Source: Pelagimonas phthalicica
GTDB lineage: Bacteria; Pseudomonadota; Alphaproteobacteria; Rhodobacterales; Rhodobacteraceae
Assembly: GCF_004364805.1 (NCBI RefSeq)
Contig: NZ_SOAP01000004.1
Span: forward strand, 1-64,000
Direction: 5' to 3'
DNA: 64,000 nucleotides
The notes under the pieces are model-generated. The model made no database searches and had not been told where the DNA came from. It saw only the letters and a program-made list of their open reading frames with translations. Positions 16,080 to 24,905 of this stretch are shown piece after piece. The position numbers and the translations under genes were made by a program. Each line of letters starts with the position of its first letter. Within the stretch, counting starts at the first letter, position 1.

Positions 16080-17321
16080 CTACGCAGCCACCGCCCCGGC
16101 ACTCTCGCGCTTTTCGCGGATCGGCAGATGCACAATCGCGCTGAACGCTCCGACGCCAACACCAATCCACCAGACCAGCGTGTAATCGCCATAGATGTCG
16201 TACATCTTGCCGCCCAGCCACACGCCCAGGAACCCTCCAACCTGATGGGAAAAGAATACGATCCCATAGAGCGTGCCCATATAGCGCAAGCCATATAGAT
16301 GCGCGACAAGGCCCGAGGTCAGCGGCACCGTGGCCAGCCACAACCCACCCATCACCGCCGAGAAGATAATCACCGACCAGGGCGTGATTGGCATCAGGAT
16401 AAACGCCGCCGCCACAACCGTGCGCAGGGTGTAGATGATCGCCAGCAGGTATTTCTTGGAATAGCGATTGCCCAGCCAACCCGCTGTCAGCGTGCCAATA
16501 ATATTGAACACCCCGATCAGGGAGATCGACACCGCCCCTAGGGCCGAGGTCGTGGTGATCCCGACATTATGCAGCACACCGCCCGCCAAAATCGGCCCGC
16601 ACATCTCGGTCACAAAGGCCGGGAAATGCGCGGTGATAAAAGCCAGCTGATAGCCACAGCTGAAAAAGCCAAGGAAGATCAGGGTAAAGCTTGGATCGCG
16701 CGCCGCTTTTCCTAGGATCTCGCCCATGCTTTCCTGCAGCTCTTGCTTGGTGGCGGCCGGGGCGCGCATCAGCGGCAGCAGCAGCAGCACGGCAAGGATC
16801 GCGGCGGCAAAAATCAGGAACACTTGCTGCCAGCTCATCATGCCCAACATCCATTCCGCCATTGGCGCGCCAAAGACCTGACCGGCACTGCCCGCCGCCG
16901 TAGCAATCGCCAGGCTCATGGAACGGTTCGCATCACTGCTGGCCCGGCCAACAACCGCTAGGATCACGCCAAACCCGGTGCCGGCGATGCCAAAGCCGAC
17001 CAATACCTCATAGGCCTGATGCGCCTCGGGCGTGACTGCCATGCTCGACAGAACCAGACCCGCCGCATAGACCAGCGCCCCCATGATGATCGCCTTGCGG
17101 TCGCCAATCTTTTCCGCAATCGCTCCAAAAATCGGCTGACCAATCCCCCAGGCAAGGTTCTGAATGGCAATCGCCAAGCTGAATTCAGCCCTCAACCAGC
17201 CAAATTCCTCGGCAATCGGGATCTGAAACACGCCAAAGCTGGCCCGGATAGCAAAGGACACCAAGATAATGAGACAGCCGACAATCAAGACCGGCGTAAA
17301 AAGAGGGGTACGGCTTTGCAT
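16080..17321 (-). CDS. MFS transporter
   Basis: A 413-residue major facilitator with twelve predicted helices. Motifs include RASFGVFQIPIAEEFGW, the loop AIAEKIGDRKAI between helices 2 and 3, and GWLGNRYSKKYLLAIIY as the matching loop of the second half. The RASFGVFQIPI opening and long helix 1 resemble the monocarboxylate/oxalate-formate type (OFA/MCT-like) carriers, so a carboxylate substrate is possible but unproved. Not part of an operon: it converges on the hydrolase and diverges from zapE. Confidence 0.85.
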   Translation of the reverse strand: MQSRTPLFTPVLIVGCLIILVSFAIRASFGVFQIPIAEEFGWLRAEFSLAIAIQNLAWGIGQPIFGAIAEKIGDRKAIIMGALVYAAGLVLSSMAVTPEAHQAYEVLVGFGIAGTGFGVILAVVGRASSDANRSMSLAIATAAGSAGQVFGAPMAEWMLGMMSWQQVFLIFAAAILAVLLLLPLMRAPAATKQELQESMGEILGKAARDPSFTLIFLGFFSCGYQLAFITAHFPAFVTEMCGPILAGGVLHNVGITTTSALGAVSISLIGVFNIIGTLTAGWLGNRYSKKYLLAIIYTLRTVVAAAFILMPITPWSVIIFSAVMGGLWLATVPLTSGLVAHLYGLRYMGTLYGIVFFSHQVGGFLGVWLGGKMYDIYGDYTLVWWIGVGVGAFSAIVHLPIREKRESAGAVAA

Positions 17322-17461
17322 AATATGGGCTCCTAACAGCCGCGCGACTGTGCCGCCTTGCCCCGATTACGTCAAATCGAATTAATTCATGTGACGCATC
17401 AACATCTTTTATGCGTTTTTGCGCACTACCCTTTTCGCTGATGAAACGCTAAGCCAAACCC

Positions 17462-18538
17462 ATGGAAACACTGCACCAAATCTATGACGCCCGCGTCGCC
17501 TCTGGCCAGATCAAGCGCGACGATGCCCAGCTTGCCGCCCTGCCCGAGTTGGAGCGTATCCGCGAAGAGCTGGCCAAACCGGTCAAGCGCGGCTTTTTTC
17601 GCAAAGCGCCTGAGCCGCCCAAGGGTCTGTACCTGTGGGGCGGGGTTGGCCGTGGTAAATCCATGTTGATGGATCTCTTTGTTGATGCTTTGGACGAACC
17701 GGCGCGTCGCGTGCATTTCCACGCCTTCATGCAGGAAATCCATTCCGAAATGCACCGGCTGCGCAATGACGGAGTCGAGGATCCGATCAAACCCATTGCC
17801 AAATCCGTCTCGGATGCGGTGCGGGTGCTGGCCTTTGACGAGATGCAGATCACCGACATCACCGATGCGATGATCGTGGGCCGCCTGTTTGAACAGCTCT
17901 TTGAGGCCGGTTGCGTCGTGGTGACCACCTCAAACCGCATTCCCGATGAGCTCTATAAAGACGGGTTGAACCGGCAGCTCTTTTTGCCCTTCATCGATCT
18001 GCTCAAAGATAAGATGGTCGTCAAAGAGCTGGTTTCAGAACGCGACCACCGTCAGGACCGTCTACAGGGTGCGCAGGTCTATTTCACTCCGGTCAATTCA
18101 GACTCCCGCGCCGCGATCAACGCTCTTTGGGAAGAGCTGACTCACGGGGTCGAGGAAACCCTGACCCTGCATGTGAAAGGGCGCGAAATCGAATTGCCGC
18201 GTTACCATAATGGCGTCGCGCGGGCGAAATTCTTTGACCTCTGCGGCAAGATGTTGGGGCCGGGGGATTATCTGAAGCTGGCGGAAAATGTTCGCGTGCT
18301 GATCCTCGAAGACATTCCGCAACTCAGCCGCCGCAACTTTAACGAAGCCAAGCGCTTTGTTACTCTGATCGACACGCTGTACGAGGCTGGGACTTGCCTG
18401 ATCGCCTCAGCCGCGGCCCGTCCCGAGATGCTTTATGTCGAAGGCACCGGCAGCTTTGAATTCGAACGCACCGCCTCGCGCCTGCGCGAAATGCAAAGCG
18501 CCGATTGGGGGGCCAAGGCGTTTGGCGATGGGGCTTAG
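17462..18538 (+). CDS. zapE: Cell-division ATPase ZapE (AFG1-like)
   Basis: A 358-residue AAA-type ATPase of the AFG1/ZapE family. Walker A is GGVGRGKSMLMD (residues 60-71), Walker B VLAFDEMQITD, followed by a sensor-type VVTTSNRIPDELYKDGLNR and the family signature HFHAFMQEIHSEMHRLR. In gammaproteobacteria ZapE acts at the constricting FtsZ ring; the mitochondrial homologue handles membrane protein turnover. Size is normal. It is a single-gene unit divergent from the MFS gene. Confidence 0.92.
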   Translation: METLHQIYDARVASGQIKRDDAQLAALPELERIREELAKPVKRGFFRKAPEPPKGLYLWGGVGRGKSMLMDLFVDALDEPARRVHFHAFMQEIHSEMHRLRNDGVEDPIKPIAKSVSDAVRVLAFDEMQITDITDAMIVGRLFEQLFEAGCVVVTTSNRIPDELYKDGLNRQLFLPFIDLLKDKMVVKELVSERDHRQDRLQGAQVYFTPVNSDSRAAINALWEELTHGVEETLTLHVKGREIELPRYHNGVARAKFFDLCGKMLGPGDYLKLAENVRVLILEDIPQLSRRNFNEAKRFVTLIDTLYEAGTCLIASAAARPEMLYVEGTGSFEFERTASRLREMQSADWGAKAFGDGA

Positions 18539-18556
18539 AGACAGGACGCATTTTCC

Positions 18557-18704
18557 CCGGATCGCTTGCGATCCGGTTCGCACCCGATCCGCCCCCAGGG
18601 CGGGTGCGAAATAATCACATCCGCAGGATATCACTCCAGGTTCGGAAGGTCGAAACCCGGTCAATAAGTCAAACGGCACCCACCCTCGGATCGGGTGCGA
18701 ACCT
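18557..18704. repeat. BIME-like composite repeat, copy 4 of 4
   Basis: Begins 18 bases after the zapE stop with the perfect palindrome CCGGATCGCTTGCGATCCGG (18557-18576), then TTCGCACCC (18577-18585) / GGGTGCGAA (18602-18610), about 65 bases, and GCACCC (18676-18681) / GGGTGC (18693-18698) followed by GAACC. Same orientation as copy 1. Confidence 0.8.
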
Positions 18705-18738
18705 CTGATGTGTTCGAAAAAACCACATATCCCAAACA

Positions 18739-18763
18739 AAAATCAGGGTCCCGAAGGACCCTG
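18739..18763 (-). terminator. Terminator of the LysM operon
   Basis: Perfect stem CAGGGTCC (18744-18751) / GGACCCTG (18756-18763) with loop CGAA. Read on the minus strand it is followed by TGATTTTTGTTT, so it should end transcription of the LysM gene that stops at 18807. Confidence 0.8.
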
Positions 18764-18806
18764 AAGACTGCTCGTTGGCTTTGTTTCGCCTGTATTGTTA
18801 ATTCTG

Positions 18807-19685
18807 TTATTCCGTTTCAGGAATGCGCAGGGTCATGCCCGCGCGCAGGTCTGACGGATTGGCCAGCACGTCCTGATTTGCATTGATGATCTGAAGATAA
18901 GCCACCGTGGTGCCATAGAACCGGAACGCGATGCCCGGCAGGCTATCGCCCTCTTTGACCGTATAGGTCCGCATGGGCGGCGCTGCGGGTTCGAGCTTGG
19001 CGGTTTGCTGATTGGCCAGCGCCGGAACGCGCGCCTGAGGGCGCAGGGTTGGCGTGGCGGGCTTTTGGCTCGGCTCGGCCTGGAAGGCACCGATAATGCC
19101 GTAACTCATGGTCGCCACCGCATCATTTGTGATGTCACGTTTGGCGGGTTTGGCAGCCACGACCGGAGCTTGCTGAACCGGGGCGGCCTGAACTGGGGCT
19201 TTGGCCACCGGTTGCGGCGCGGGCGCGGCGGGTTTCGGGGCCAGGGCCGCCTTGACCTGATCGGCCAAGGATGTCGCCGCAGGAGAAGCTTGCACAGGGG
19301 CAGGAGCCGGTGCCGGAGTGACAGTGCGCGGGGCCAAAGCCGCGCGTGCTTGGTCAGCCAGCGATGCCTCTTGCACCGGTTTTGGCGCGGGCTGCGGCTG
19401 GGGCACCAGATTGGACGGGCGCGCCACCGGGCGGATGCGCGGGATCTCGGCCACTTCGGCCTGGATCGCCGCGCGCACAGTCGCTGGAACCGGCGCTTGC
19501 GCCACGGGCTGGTTCATCACCACACCCGATTGCACCAGAGCTGGTTGCAGGCTCAGCGTGGCAGGTTCGGAACGGCTGACTTCGTTGAGTTCGCCCTGCG
19601 GCTTGGCATTGCGGTCATCCAATCCCCATAGAACGGCACCCACCATGGTGACGGTCCCAAAGGACAAAGCGATAAGACGTATCAT
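18807..19685 (-). CDS. LysM-domain membrane-anchored protein
   Basis: A 292-residue protein with an N-terminal hydrophobic segment (IRLIALSFGTVTMVGAVLWGL), a long Ala/Pro/Gln-rich low-complexity region (residues ~45-225, with two related stretches LADQARAALAPR and LADQVKAALAPK), and a C-terminal LysM domain (TYTVKEGDSLPGIAFRFYG ... NQDVLANPSDLRAGMTLRIP). LysM binds peptidoglycan glycan, so the protein should span the periplasm from inner membrane to wall. It is the last gene of a likely operon with a second LysM gene and a rhodanese-like gene, and is followed by a terminator. Confidence 0.85.
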   Translation of the reverse strand: MIRLIALSFGTVTMVGAVLWGLDDRNAKPQGELNEVSRSEPATLSLQPALVQSGVVMNQPVAQAPVPATVRAAIQAEVAEIPRIRPVARPSNLVPQPQPAPKPVQEASLADQARAALAPRTVTPAPAPAPVQASPAATSLADQVKAALAPKPAAPAPQPVAKAPVQAAPVQQAPVVAAKPAKRDITNDAVATMSYGIIGAFQAEPSQKPATPTLRPQARVPALANQQTAKLEPAAPPMRTYTVKEGDSLPGIAFRFYGTTVAYLQIINANQDVLANPSDLRAGMTLRIPETE

Positions 19686-19893
19686 GCGCGCCCCCAGACA
19701 CTGGGCACGGTGCCGGTCTGGCCGGCCAAATCATGCGAAACCATGTGTATTCCCCCAAAGAACCGCGAACCGAAAGTGGCAGCTTTCTTGCGATTACATC
19801 GGTTATAGGCGAATCACCTATTCGCCGTCAACATTTAGTAAGCGCGTCAAGGGGTATGAAATGTGTGTCAGCTCCGCCACAAGGTGTAGCGGT

Positions 19894-20472
19894 CTATTTT
19901 GCAGGCAAAATCAGCGTCAAACCCACCCGAAGATCGTCTGGCCGCGTCAGGATCCCCTGATTGGCTGCAAAAAGCGGGCCGGTCATGTTCACATCGCCAT
20001 AGATCTTTTCGGCAATCGACACGAGGCTGTCGCCGGTTTCGACCACATAGACTTGTGGCTGGGACAGGTCCGGCGCGGCGGCACCATTGGGCGCTTCGTC
20101 CAATGAGCGACGCACGATGGTATGCAACAGGCTGCCCGGCTGACCCGGCGCGCTTTCGCGGCCCGTAGCGTGGTTCAGGCTCGACAATGTCTGCCAGGTC
20201 ATCTTGCGCAGCGATTGATCATCCAGATCGTCCTGGGCCATCACCGGCGCGGCGGGACGCGGAGCCTGTGGCTGCACCAGAGCCGGAGGGCGTGTTTCGC
20301 GCAGGCCAGCCGCCGCCATCGGATCAACCGGAGTCAATCCGGGATCGGCGCGGGTGACTGTGGGCTCGGCCACGGGCAGGTCAGCGCTGCGCTGGCCCAT
20401 ACCGGGCATCATCACCACCAAGGCCACCGTCACGGCGACAAATCCAAGGGCAAGAAGAACCATCCTGATCAT
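19894..20472 (-). CDS. LysM-domain membrane-anchored protein (shorter paralogue)
   Basis: A 192-residue protein built like its downstream neighbour: an N-terminal anchor (MIRMVLLALGFVAVTVALVVMMPGM), a proline-rich linker, and a C-terminal LysM domain (VYVVETGDSLVSIAEKIYGDVNMTGPLFAANQGILTRPDDLRVGLTLILP). The two are likely duplicates that diverged in linker length. It is 15 bases after the rhodanese-like gene. The 208 bases to the next LysM gene contain no ORF I can support. Confidence 0.85.
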   Translation of the reverse strand: MIRMVLLALGFVAVTVALVVMMPGMGQRSADLPVAEPTVTRADPGLTPVDPMAAAGLRETRPPALVQPQAPRPAAPVMAQDDLDDQSLRKMTWQTLSSLNHATGRESAPGQPGSLLHTIVRRSLDEAPNGAAAPDLSQPQVYVVETGDSLVSIAEKIYGDVNMTGPLFAANQGILTRPDDLRVGLTLILPAK

Positions 20473-20487
20473 TATTCACTCCTCCCG

Positions 20488-21060
20488 CTATCGGCTCAGC
20501 GCTGTGCTGAGACCCAGGGCCACCCAGGCGTTCAAACCGCCCCGGTAATATTTGAGCTTGCTCGCCGGATAGCCGGCATCCAGCAGGCTGCGCACCGCCT
20601 CGGCCGCCTCTGGATCATCGGCACCGCTGCCAAATATCACCAGATCAAAGGCCGAGGAAAAATCACCGCTGCGCACGCCCAGCGCGTTCAGCAGATCATC
20701 GCGATAGGGATTGCCCGGACGCAGCGTTGCTGCGGGCACGTTGACCGCGCCCGGAATAGTCCCGGCCCCAAACCCTTCGGGCAGACGGATATCCACCAAC
20801 AGGCCAGATCCTCCGGCCACAAAGAGTTCGAGGAAATCCAGCATCTCAAGCTCGCCAATCGTAGACACGCCCGGCCCCGCCTGCATCGGTTGCAGACAGG
20901 CAGGCGGACACGCCACGCCAGAGCGGGTGATCGACACAGAGGCCCCGTTGACCGACATCTGAAAGCGATCTCGATCTTCGGAAATACGGCTTTGCTGCGC
21001 CAAGGCTGGCATGGCCAGCATGGCGACACTCACCGCGGTCAGTACTAGACCCTGATACAT
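20488..21060 (-). CDS. Exported rhodanese-fold protein lacking the catalytic Cys
   Basis: A 190-residue protein with a signal peptide (MYQGLVLTAVSVAMLAMPALAQ) and a rhodanese-like domain: LLVDIRLPEGFGAGTIPGAVNVP, then FDLVIFGSGADDPEAAEAVRSLLDAGYPASKLKYYRGGLNAWVALG. At the active-site loop, where rhodaneses have C-x4-R, this protein has FGSGADD, so sulphur transfer by the usual thiol is excluded. Two cysteines elsewhere (CPPAC, about 51-55) form a CxxxC pair. First gene of the LysM operon; a structural or binding role is likelier than catalysis. Confidence 0.75.
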   Translation of the reverse strand: MYQGLVLTAVSVAMLAMPALAQQSRISEDRDRFQMSVNGASVSITRSGVACPPACLQPMQAGPGVSTIGELEMLDFLELFVAGGSGLLVDIRLPEGFGAGTIPGAVNVPAATLRPGNPYRDDLLNALGVRSGDFSSAFDLVIFGSGADDPEAAEAVRSLLDAGYPASKLKYYRGGLNAWVALGLSTALSR

Positions 21061-21358
21061 CTGCTCGTCCTCTGGCGGTCTTTTTGACCGTCACTTGTTA
21101 TACTTATTCCAAAATATAGGGCAGACGGGTTGAATCAGTCAATATGCGGTGGGTGCACACAAGCGTGTAAATCAACCCTCAAAAGGGGAATTTTCATGGG
21201 AAAAACACCCGTTTTGGGAAAATCGCCGTCAGAACGGCCTTTTAGCAGCCTCGTAGTGAAAGCCTTACTTTCGAAACCCGAGACCGTGCCACATCTGTTT
21301 TCCACGCTTCGCAGACAGCCAAGCGATATTTGAAAACAGTAAGATAAGGTATCTAGAT

Positions 21359-21625
21359 ATGAAAAAGCTCTCTTTTGGCGTTATCGCCGCCGCGCTTGTT
21401 CTGGCCTCCGCCGCCCATGCTGCCCCAAAGAAAACCGATGACCCTGCCTGCCCCTATAAAGTGGGCGGCATTTGCTACTCAAAGCCCGGTGCGAAAACCG
21501 GCTGTAACGGCTTGGACAAAGTCACCTTTGGCAAGGAAACCTATTGCAAACTGGGCCCGGCAAACAACCCCAAGCCCGTGCCAACTCTGAAAGAGCCGGC
21601 ACGGATTCAAGGTCGTGATGGCTAA
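21359..21625 (+). CDS. Small exported cysteine-containing protein
   Basis: An 88-residue protein with a signal peptide (MKKLSFGVIAAALVLASAAHAA) and a mature part of about 66 residues with four cysteines (DPACPY, GGICYS, TGCNG, YCKLG), which could form two disulphides in the periplasm. Preceded by AGATAAGGT-like bases before the ATG. I do not recognise the family. It converges on folC with 3 bases between the stops. Confidence 0.65.
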   Translation: MKKLSFGVIAAALVLASAAHAAPKKTDDPACPYKVGGICYSKPGAKTGCNGLDKVTFGKETYCKLGPANNPKPVPTLKEPARIQGRDG

Positions 21626-21628
21626 CCC

Positions 21629-22912
21629 CTATTCGGGCAGCGCGAATTCGCGCAGCACATAGCCCGCCAGATAGAGAGAGCCGCAAATCAGCACCCGCGC
21701 CTGCGGCTCTTGCTTGGCGATGCTTGTCAAAGCGGTCGCCACATCCGGGGCGGTTGCCGTCTCAAAGCCGACATTGGCCGCCGCCTTGGCGGTGTCTTCT
21801 GCCGACAGGGTTGCCGCCTCACCCGGGATGGATATCCCGGTCAGATGTTGCGCCTGCTCGGACAAGGGGCGCATATAGCCGCTGACATCCTTGGTGTTAA
21901 GCATGCCACAAATCAGATAGGTCGGGCGTTTTGGCAGGCCTGACAGGTGTTTGGCCAAAGCCTCCCCCGCTGCTGGGTTATGCCCGCCATCGAGCCACAG
22001 CTCGACACCCGGAGCCGCCTCGGCCAGGGGACCATCCTTGAGCCGCTGCATCCGCGCGGGCCAATAAGCCTCGGACACCGCCGCCTCATAAGCTGCTTCG
22101 CCCATGTTCAGATGCCGCAAAGCCGCCAAGGCCGCCCCGGCATTCTGATACTGGTGTTCGCCCGGCAGGTTGGGCAAGGGCAGGTCGAGCAAGCCGGTTT
22201 CGTCCTGATAGATCAGGCGACCGCGTTCCTCATACACATGCCAGTGCTGACCATGGGCGATCAGTTCACAACCCAAGGCGCGCGCCCGATCCTCTATAAC
22301 TTCCATCGCCTCATCGGGTTGCGGGCCAACAACGCAAGGCACGCCGCGTTTCAGAATGCCCGCTTTCTCTCCGGCAATCTTGGCCAGGGTGTTGCCGAGA
22401 AACTGTTCATGGTCGATCGAGATCGGCGTGATCACCGTCAGGCCCGGCTTTTCAACCACATTGGTGGCGTCCAACCGCCCACCCAGCCCGGTTTCGAGCA
22501 AGGTGAAATCCGCCGGTGTCCGCGCCATGGCCAGCAGCCCGGCGCAGGTTGTGATCTCAAAATAGGTGATCTGCTCGCCACCATTGGCGGCATAGCATTC
22601 ATCGAGGATCGCACTCAGCGCTTCTTCGGTGATCAAAGTGCCCGCCAGCCGGATGCGCTCATGAAACCGCGCCAGATGCGGGGAGGTATAGGCGTGCACG
22701 CTCTTGCCCGCCGCCTCCAAACCCGCGCGGATCATGGCCTGAGTACTGCCCTTGCCATTGGTCCCGGCAAGGTGGATCACCCCCGGCAGATCATTCTGCG
22801 GATTGCCCAGCGCGTCCAGCAAACGCCACACGCGATCCAGCACCAGATCCATCACCTTGGGATGCAGTGCCATCATCCGATCCAGGATGACATCCGAGCG
22901 GGCTTGGCTCAT
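21629..22912 (-). CDS. folC: Bifunctional dihydrofolate/folylpolyglutamate synthase
   Basis: A 427-residue Mur-ligase-family enzyme. The P-loop is HLAGTNGKGST (residues 47-57), followed by YTSPHLARFHERIRL, the omega-loop region ITYFEITTCAGLL, TLLETGLGGRLDATNVV and ITPISIDHEQFLGNTLAKIAGEKAGI. The C-terminal domain has LWLDGGHNPAAGEALAKHL. It adds glutamate to dihydropteroate and folates in the cytoplasm. The start overlaps the accD stop by 4 bases; accD-folC is the common bacterial order. Confidence 0.95.
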   Translation of the reverse strand: MSQARSDVILDRMMALHPKVMDLVLDRVWRLLDALGNPQNDLPGVIHLAGTNGKGSTQAMIRAGLEAAGKSVHAYTSPHLARFHERIRLAGTLITEEALSAILDECYAANGGEQITYFEITTCAGLLAMARTPADFTLLETGLGGRLDATNVVEKPGLTVITPISIDHEQFLGNTLAKIAGEKAGILKRGVPCVVGPQPDEAMEVIEDRARALGCELIAHGQHWHVYEERGRLIYQDETGLLDLPLPNLPGEHQYQNAGAALAALRHLNMGEAAYEAAVSEAYWPARMQRLKDGPLAEAAPGVELWLDGGHNPAAGEALAKHLSGLPKRPTYLICGMLNTKDVSGYMRPLSEQAQHLTGISIPGEAATLSAEDTAKAAANVGFETATAPDVATALTSIAKQEPQARVLICGSLYLAGYVLREFALPE

Positions 22913-23835
22913 TTCTGGTCGGCCTCTGGCGCAGCGACGTCTTGATCTTCTGGTCCAGGCGCGGGCAGGTCACCCCATGTGGGTGGCGTCTGCTTCATCA
23001 GCATGCGGCAGATCATGATCAGTTCTTTGCGGATCTCGCGGCGGTCGGTGACGCGGTCGAGCATTCCGTGTTCCAGCAAGTATTCAGCGCGCTGGAAGCC
23101 CTCGGGCAGTTTTTCCCCGATGGTCTGCTCAATCACCCGCGCCCCGGCAAAGCCGATCAGCGCGTTGGGTTCGGAAATCTGCACATCCCCCAGCATCGCA
23201 TAAGACGCGGTCACGCCCCCGGTGGTCGGGTGGGTCAGCACAACGATATAGGGCAGGTTCTTTTCCTTGAGCATTTGCAGCGCCACGGTGGTGCGCGGCA
23301 TCTGCATCAGGCCCAGAATACCCTCTTGCATACGGGCCCCACCCGCAGCGGAGAACAGCACAAAGGGGCGACCAAGGCGCGCGGCCTCTTCGGCACCGGC
23401 AACGATGGCGTTGCCGACATACATTCCCATGGAGCCACCCATAAAGCTGAAATCCTGCGCGGCGGCCACGATGGGCGTGCGTCCGATTTCACCGGCTGCA
23501 ACCAGCATGGCTTCTTTCTCACCGGTCTTTTTCTGCGCCGCTTTCATCCGCTCGGGATATTTCTTTTGATCGCGGAATTGCAGCGGGTCGGCGATGGGTT
23601 CGGGCACCTCAACCTCGGCATAAACACCACCATCAAACAGCGCGTGGAACCGTTCACGCGGGGTGATATGCATGTGGTGATTGCAATTGGTGCAAACGTG
23701 CTGGTTGTCGCTCAGCTCGCGATGGAACAGCATGGTACCACATTCGCTGCATTTCGTCCAAAGGTTCTCGGGCACTTCACGGCGCGAAAAGATCGAGTTG
23801 ATGCGAGGACGGACGTAGTTTGAAATCCAGTTCAT
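22909..23835 (-). CDS. accD: Acetyl-CoA carboxylase carboxyltransferase beta subunit
   Basis: A 308-residue protein with the N-terminal four-cysteine zinc ribbon (Cys29, 32, 48, 51: TKCSECG, VCTNCNHH) and the crotonase-like carboxyltransferase core (FMGGSMGMYVGNAI, LFSAAGGARMQEGILGLMQMPRTT, LTHPTTGGVTASYAMLGD, GFAGARVIEQTI). With AccA it transfers CO2 from biotin to acetyl-CoA, the first step of fatty acid synthesis. Size and start (MNWISNYVRPRI) are normal. It is translationally coupled to folC. Confidence 0.96.
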   Translation of the reverse strand: MNWISNYVRPRINSIFSRREVPENLWTKCSECGTMLFHRELSDNQHVCTNCNHHMHITPRERFHALFDGGVYAEVEVPEPIADPLQFRDQKKYPERMKAAQKKTGEKEAMLVAAGEIGRTPIVAAAQDFSFMGGSMGMYVGNAIVAGAEEAARLGRPFVLFSAAGGARMQEGILGLMQMPRTTVALQMLKEKNLPYIVVLTHPTTGGVTASYAMLGDVQISEPNALIGFAGARVIEQTIGEKLPEGFQRAEYLLEHGMLDRVTDRREIRKELIMICRMLMKQTPPTWGDLPAPGPEDQDVAAPEADQK

Positions 23836-23895
23836 TGGGCACCTTGGCGGTTTTCTGATTTCGCCTCACTTAAGCGTGACGGAACGGAAATGCAA

Positions 23896-24789
23896 TCAAA
23901 CCCGCAAGGCAAGACGCGCCGCAAGCCAATAAATCACGATAAAAAGGAACTCGGCGGGCATTTCGGCACGAATGGCGGCCTCGGCCTCGGGGCCAAACGG
24001 CAGCTGCCACAGCGCCAGACCCGACATATCCCCATATAAAGAGACCAGCGCCAGCGCGGTAAAGTTATTGGCGAAATGCAGCGCAATGGCGGGGCCCAGC
24101 GTGCCGGTGCGCGCGGTCAAGTCGGCTGCAGCAATGCCAAAGAGCAAAGACCAGACCACAAGAAACGACGCATTCGAACCATAGACCTCGGGTTGGTAAT
24201 GCAGCATGGCAAACAGGGTCGATGGCACGAACATCCACACCATGGGATTGGCAAAGCGCGCCGCCAGTTGCGACTGAAAATAGCCGCGAAAGACCAGCTC
24301 TTCGGCCCCGGTCTGAATCAGCAGCGCCACAATGGTCAGCGGCAACAGCATCAGCCAATGCCCGAGCGACAGACCGGGCAACAAAGGTTCACCGGTCAGG
24401 AACATCAGCGCCATGATCACGCCCGTCAGCCCGATCATCATCCGCAGCACCGCCCAGAATTGCGTCACAGCGGGGCGCAGCGGACCAAACAGGCTGCGAA
24501 ATGGGCGTTGATGCACCAGCTCACTCGCCACGATCACCCCCAGCCCCATGCAACCGGTCAAGATCAGCACCGCCAAAAGCGACCCGGGCGTATCCGCCCT
24601 CTGAATGCCCGAGACCAGACGGAAATAGGTGTCACCCGAGGCCACCGTATGAATGATCGCAAACACCGCCTGCACCAGCACGATCTGCAAAAACGCAATC
24701 GCAACCAACCCCAAAGCCAGCCGCCCCAAGCCAGATGAAGGGCGGGCGGCCGTGACCATGCGCTCAAAAGGGGCGTATTTGTTGCTCAT
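23896..24789 (-). CDS. CPBP-family intramembrane protease-like protein
   Basis: A 297-residue polytopic membrane protein of the CPBP (Abi/CAAX) family. The family motifs are present: EELVFRGYFQSQLAARF (EExxxR), FVPSTLFAMLHYQPE (the FxxxH motif) and LHFANNF near the end. Seven to eight hydrophobic segments are seen. The ATG at 24789 follows GAGGATGTG and is preferred to one at 24837. These proteins are putative metal-dependent intramembrane endopeptidases; no partner peptide is adjacent. Confidence 0.85.
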   Translation of the reverse strand: MSNKYAPFERMVTAARPSSGLGRLALGLVAIAFLQIVLVQAVFAIIHTVASGDTYFRLVSGIQRADTPGSLLAVLILTGCMGLGVIVASELVHQRPFRSLFGPLRPAVTQFWAVLRMMIGLTGVIMALMFLTGEPLLPGLSLGHWLMLLPLTIVALLIQTGAEELVFRGYFQSQLAARFANPMVWMFVPSTLFAMLHYQPEVYGSNASFLVVWSLLFGIAAADLTARTGTLGPAIALHFANNFTALALVSLYGDMSGLALWQLPFGPEAEAAIRAEMPAEFLFIVIYWLAARLALRV

Positions 24790-24905
24790 CACATCCTCGC
24801 TTGTCGGCGGTGTTGTGGAAAAGTTGACAGCTGTCAACTGATTGTCAAAGGGTTAACGCCTGCCAAGCCAATTGACGCCAAAAATTAACATGTTACCAAC
24901 TCAGT

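Noticed and set aside
20488-21060. Active thiosulphate sulphurtransferase
   Set aside because: The active-site Cys loop is replaced by FGSGADD.
21196-21333. A 45-codon frame (MGKTPVLGK...) preceded by AAAGGGG
   Set aside because: The ribosome-binding site is plausible, but composition is not protein-like and there is no other support; left unannotated.
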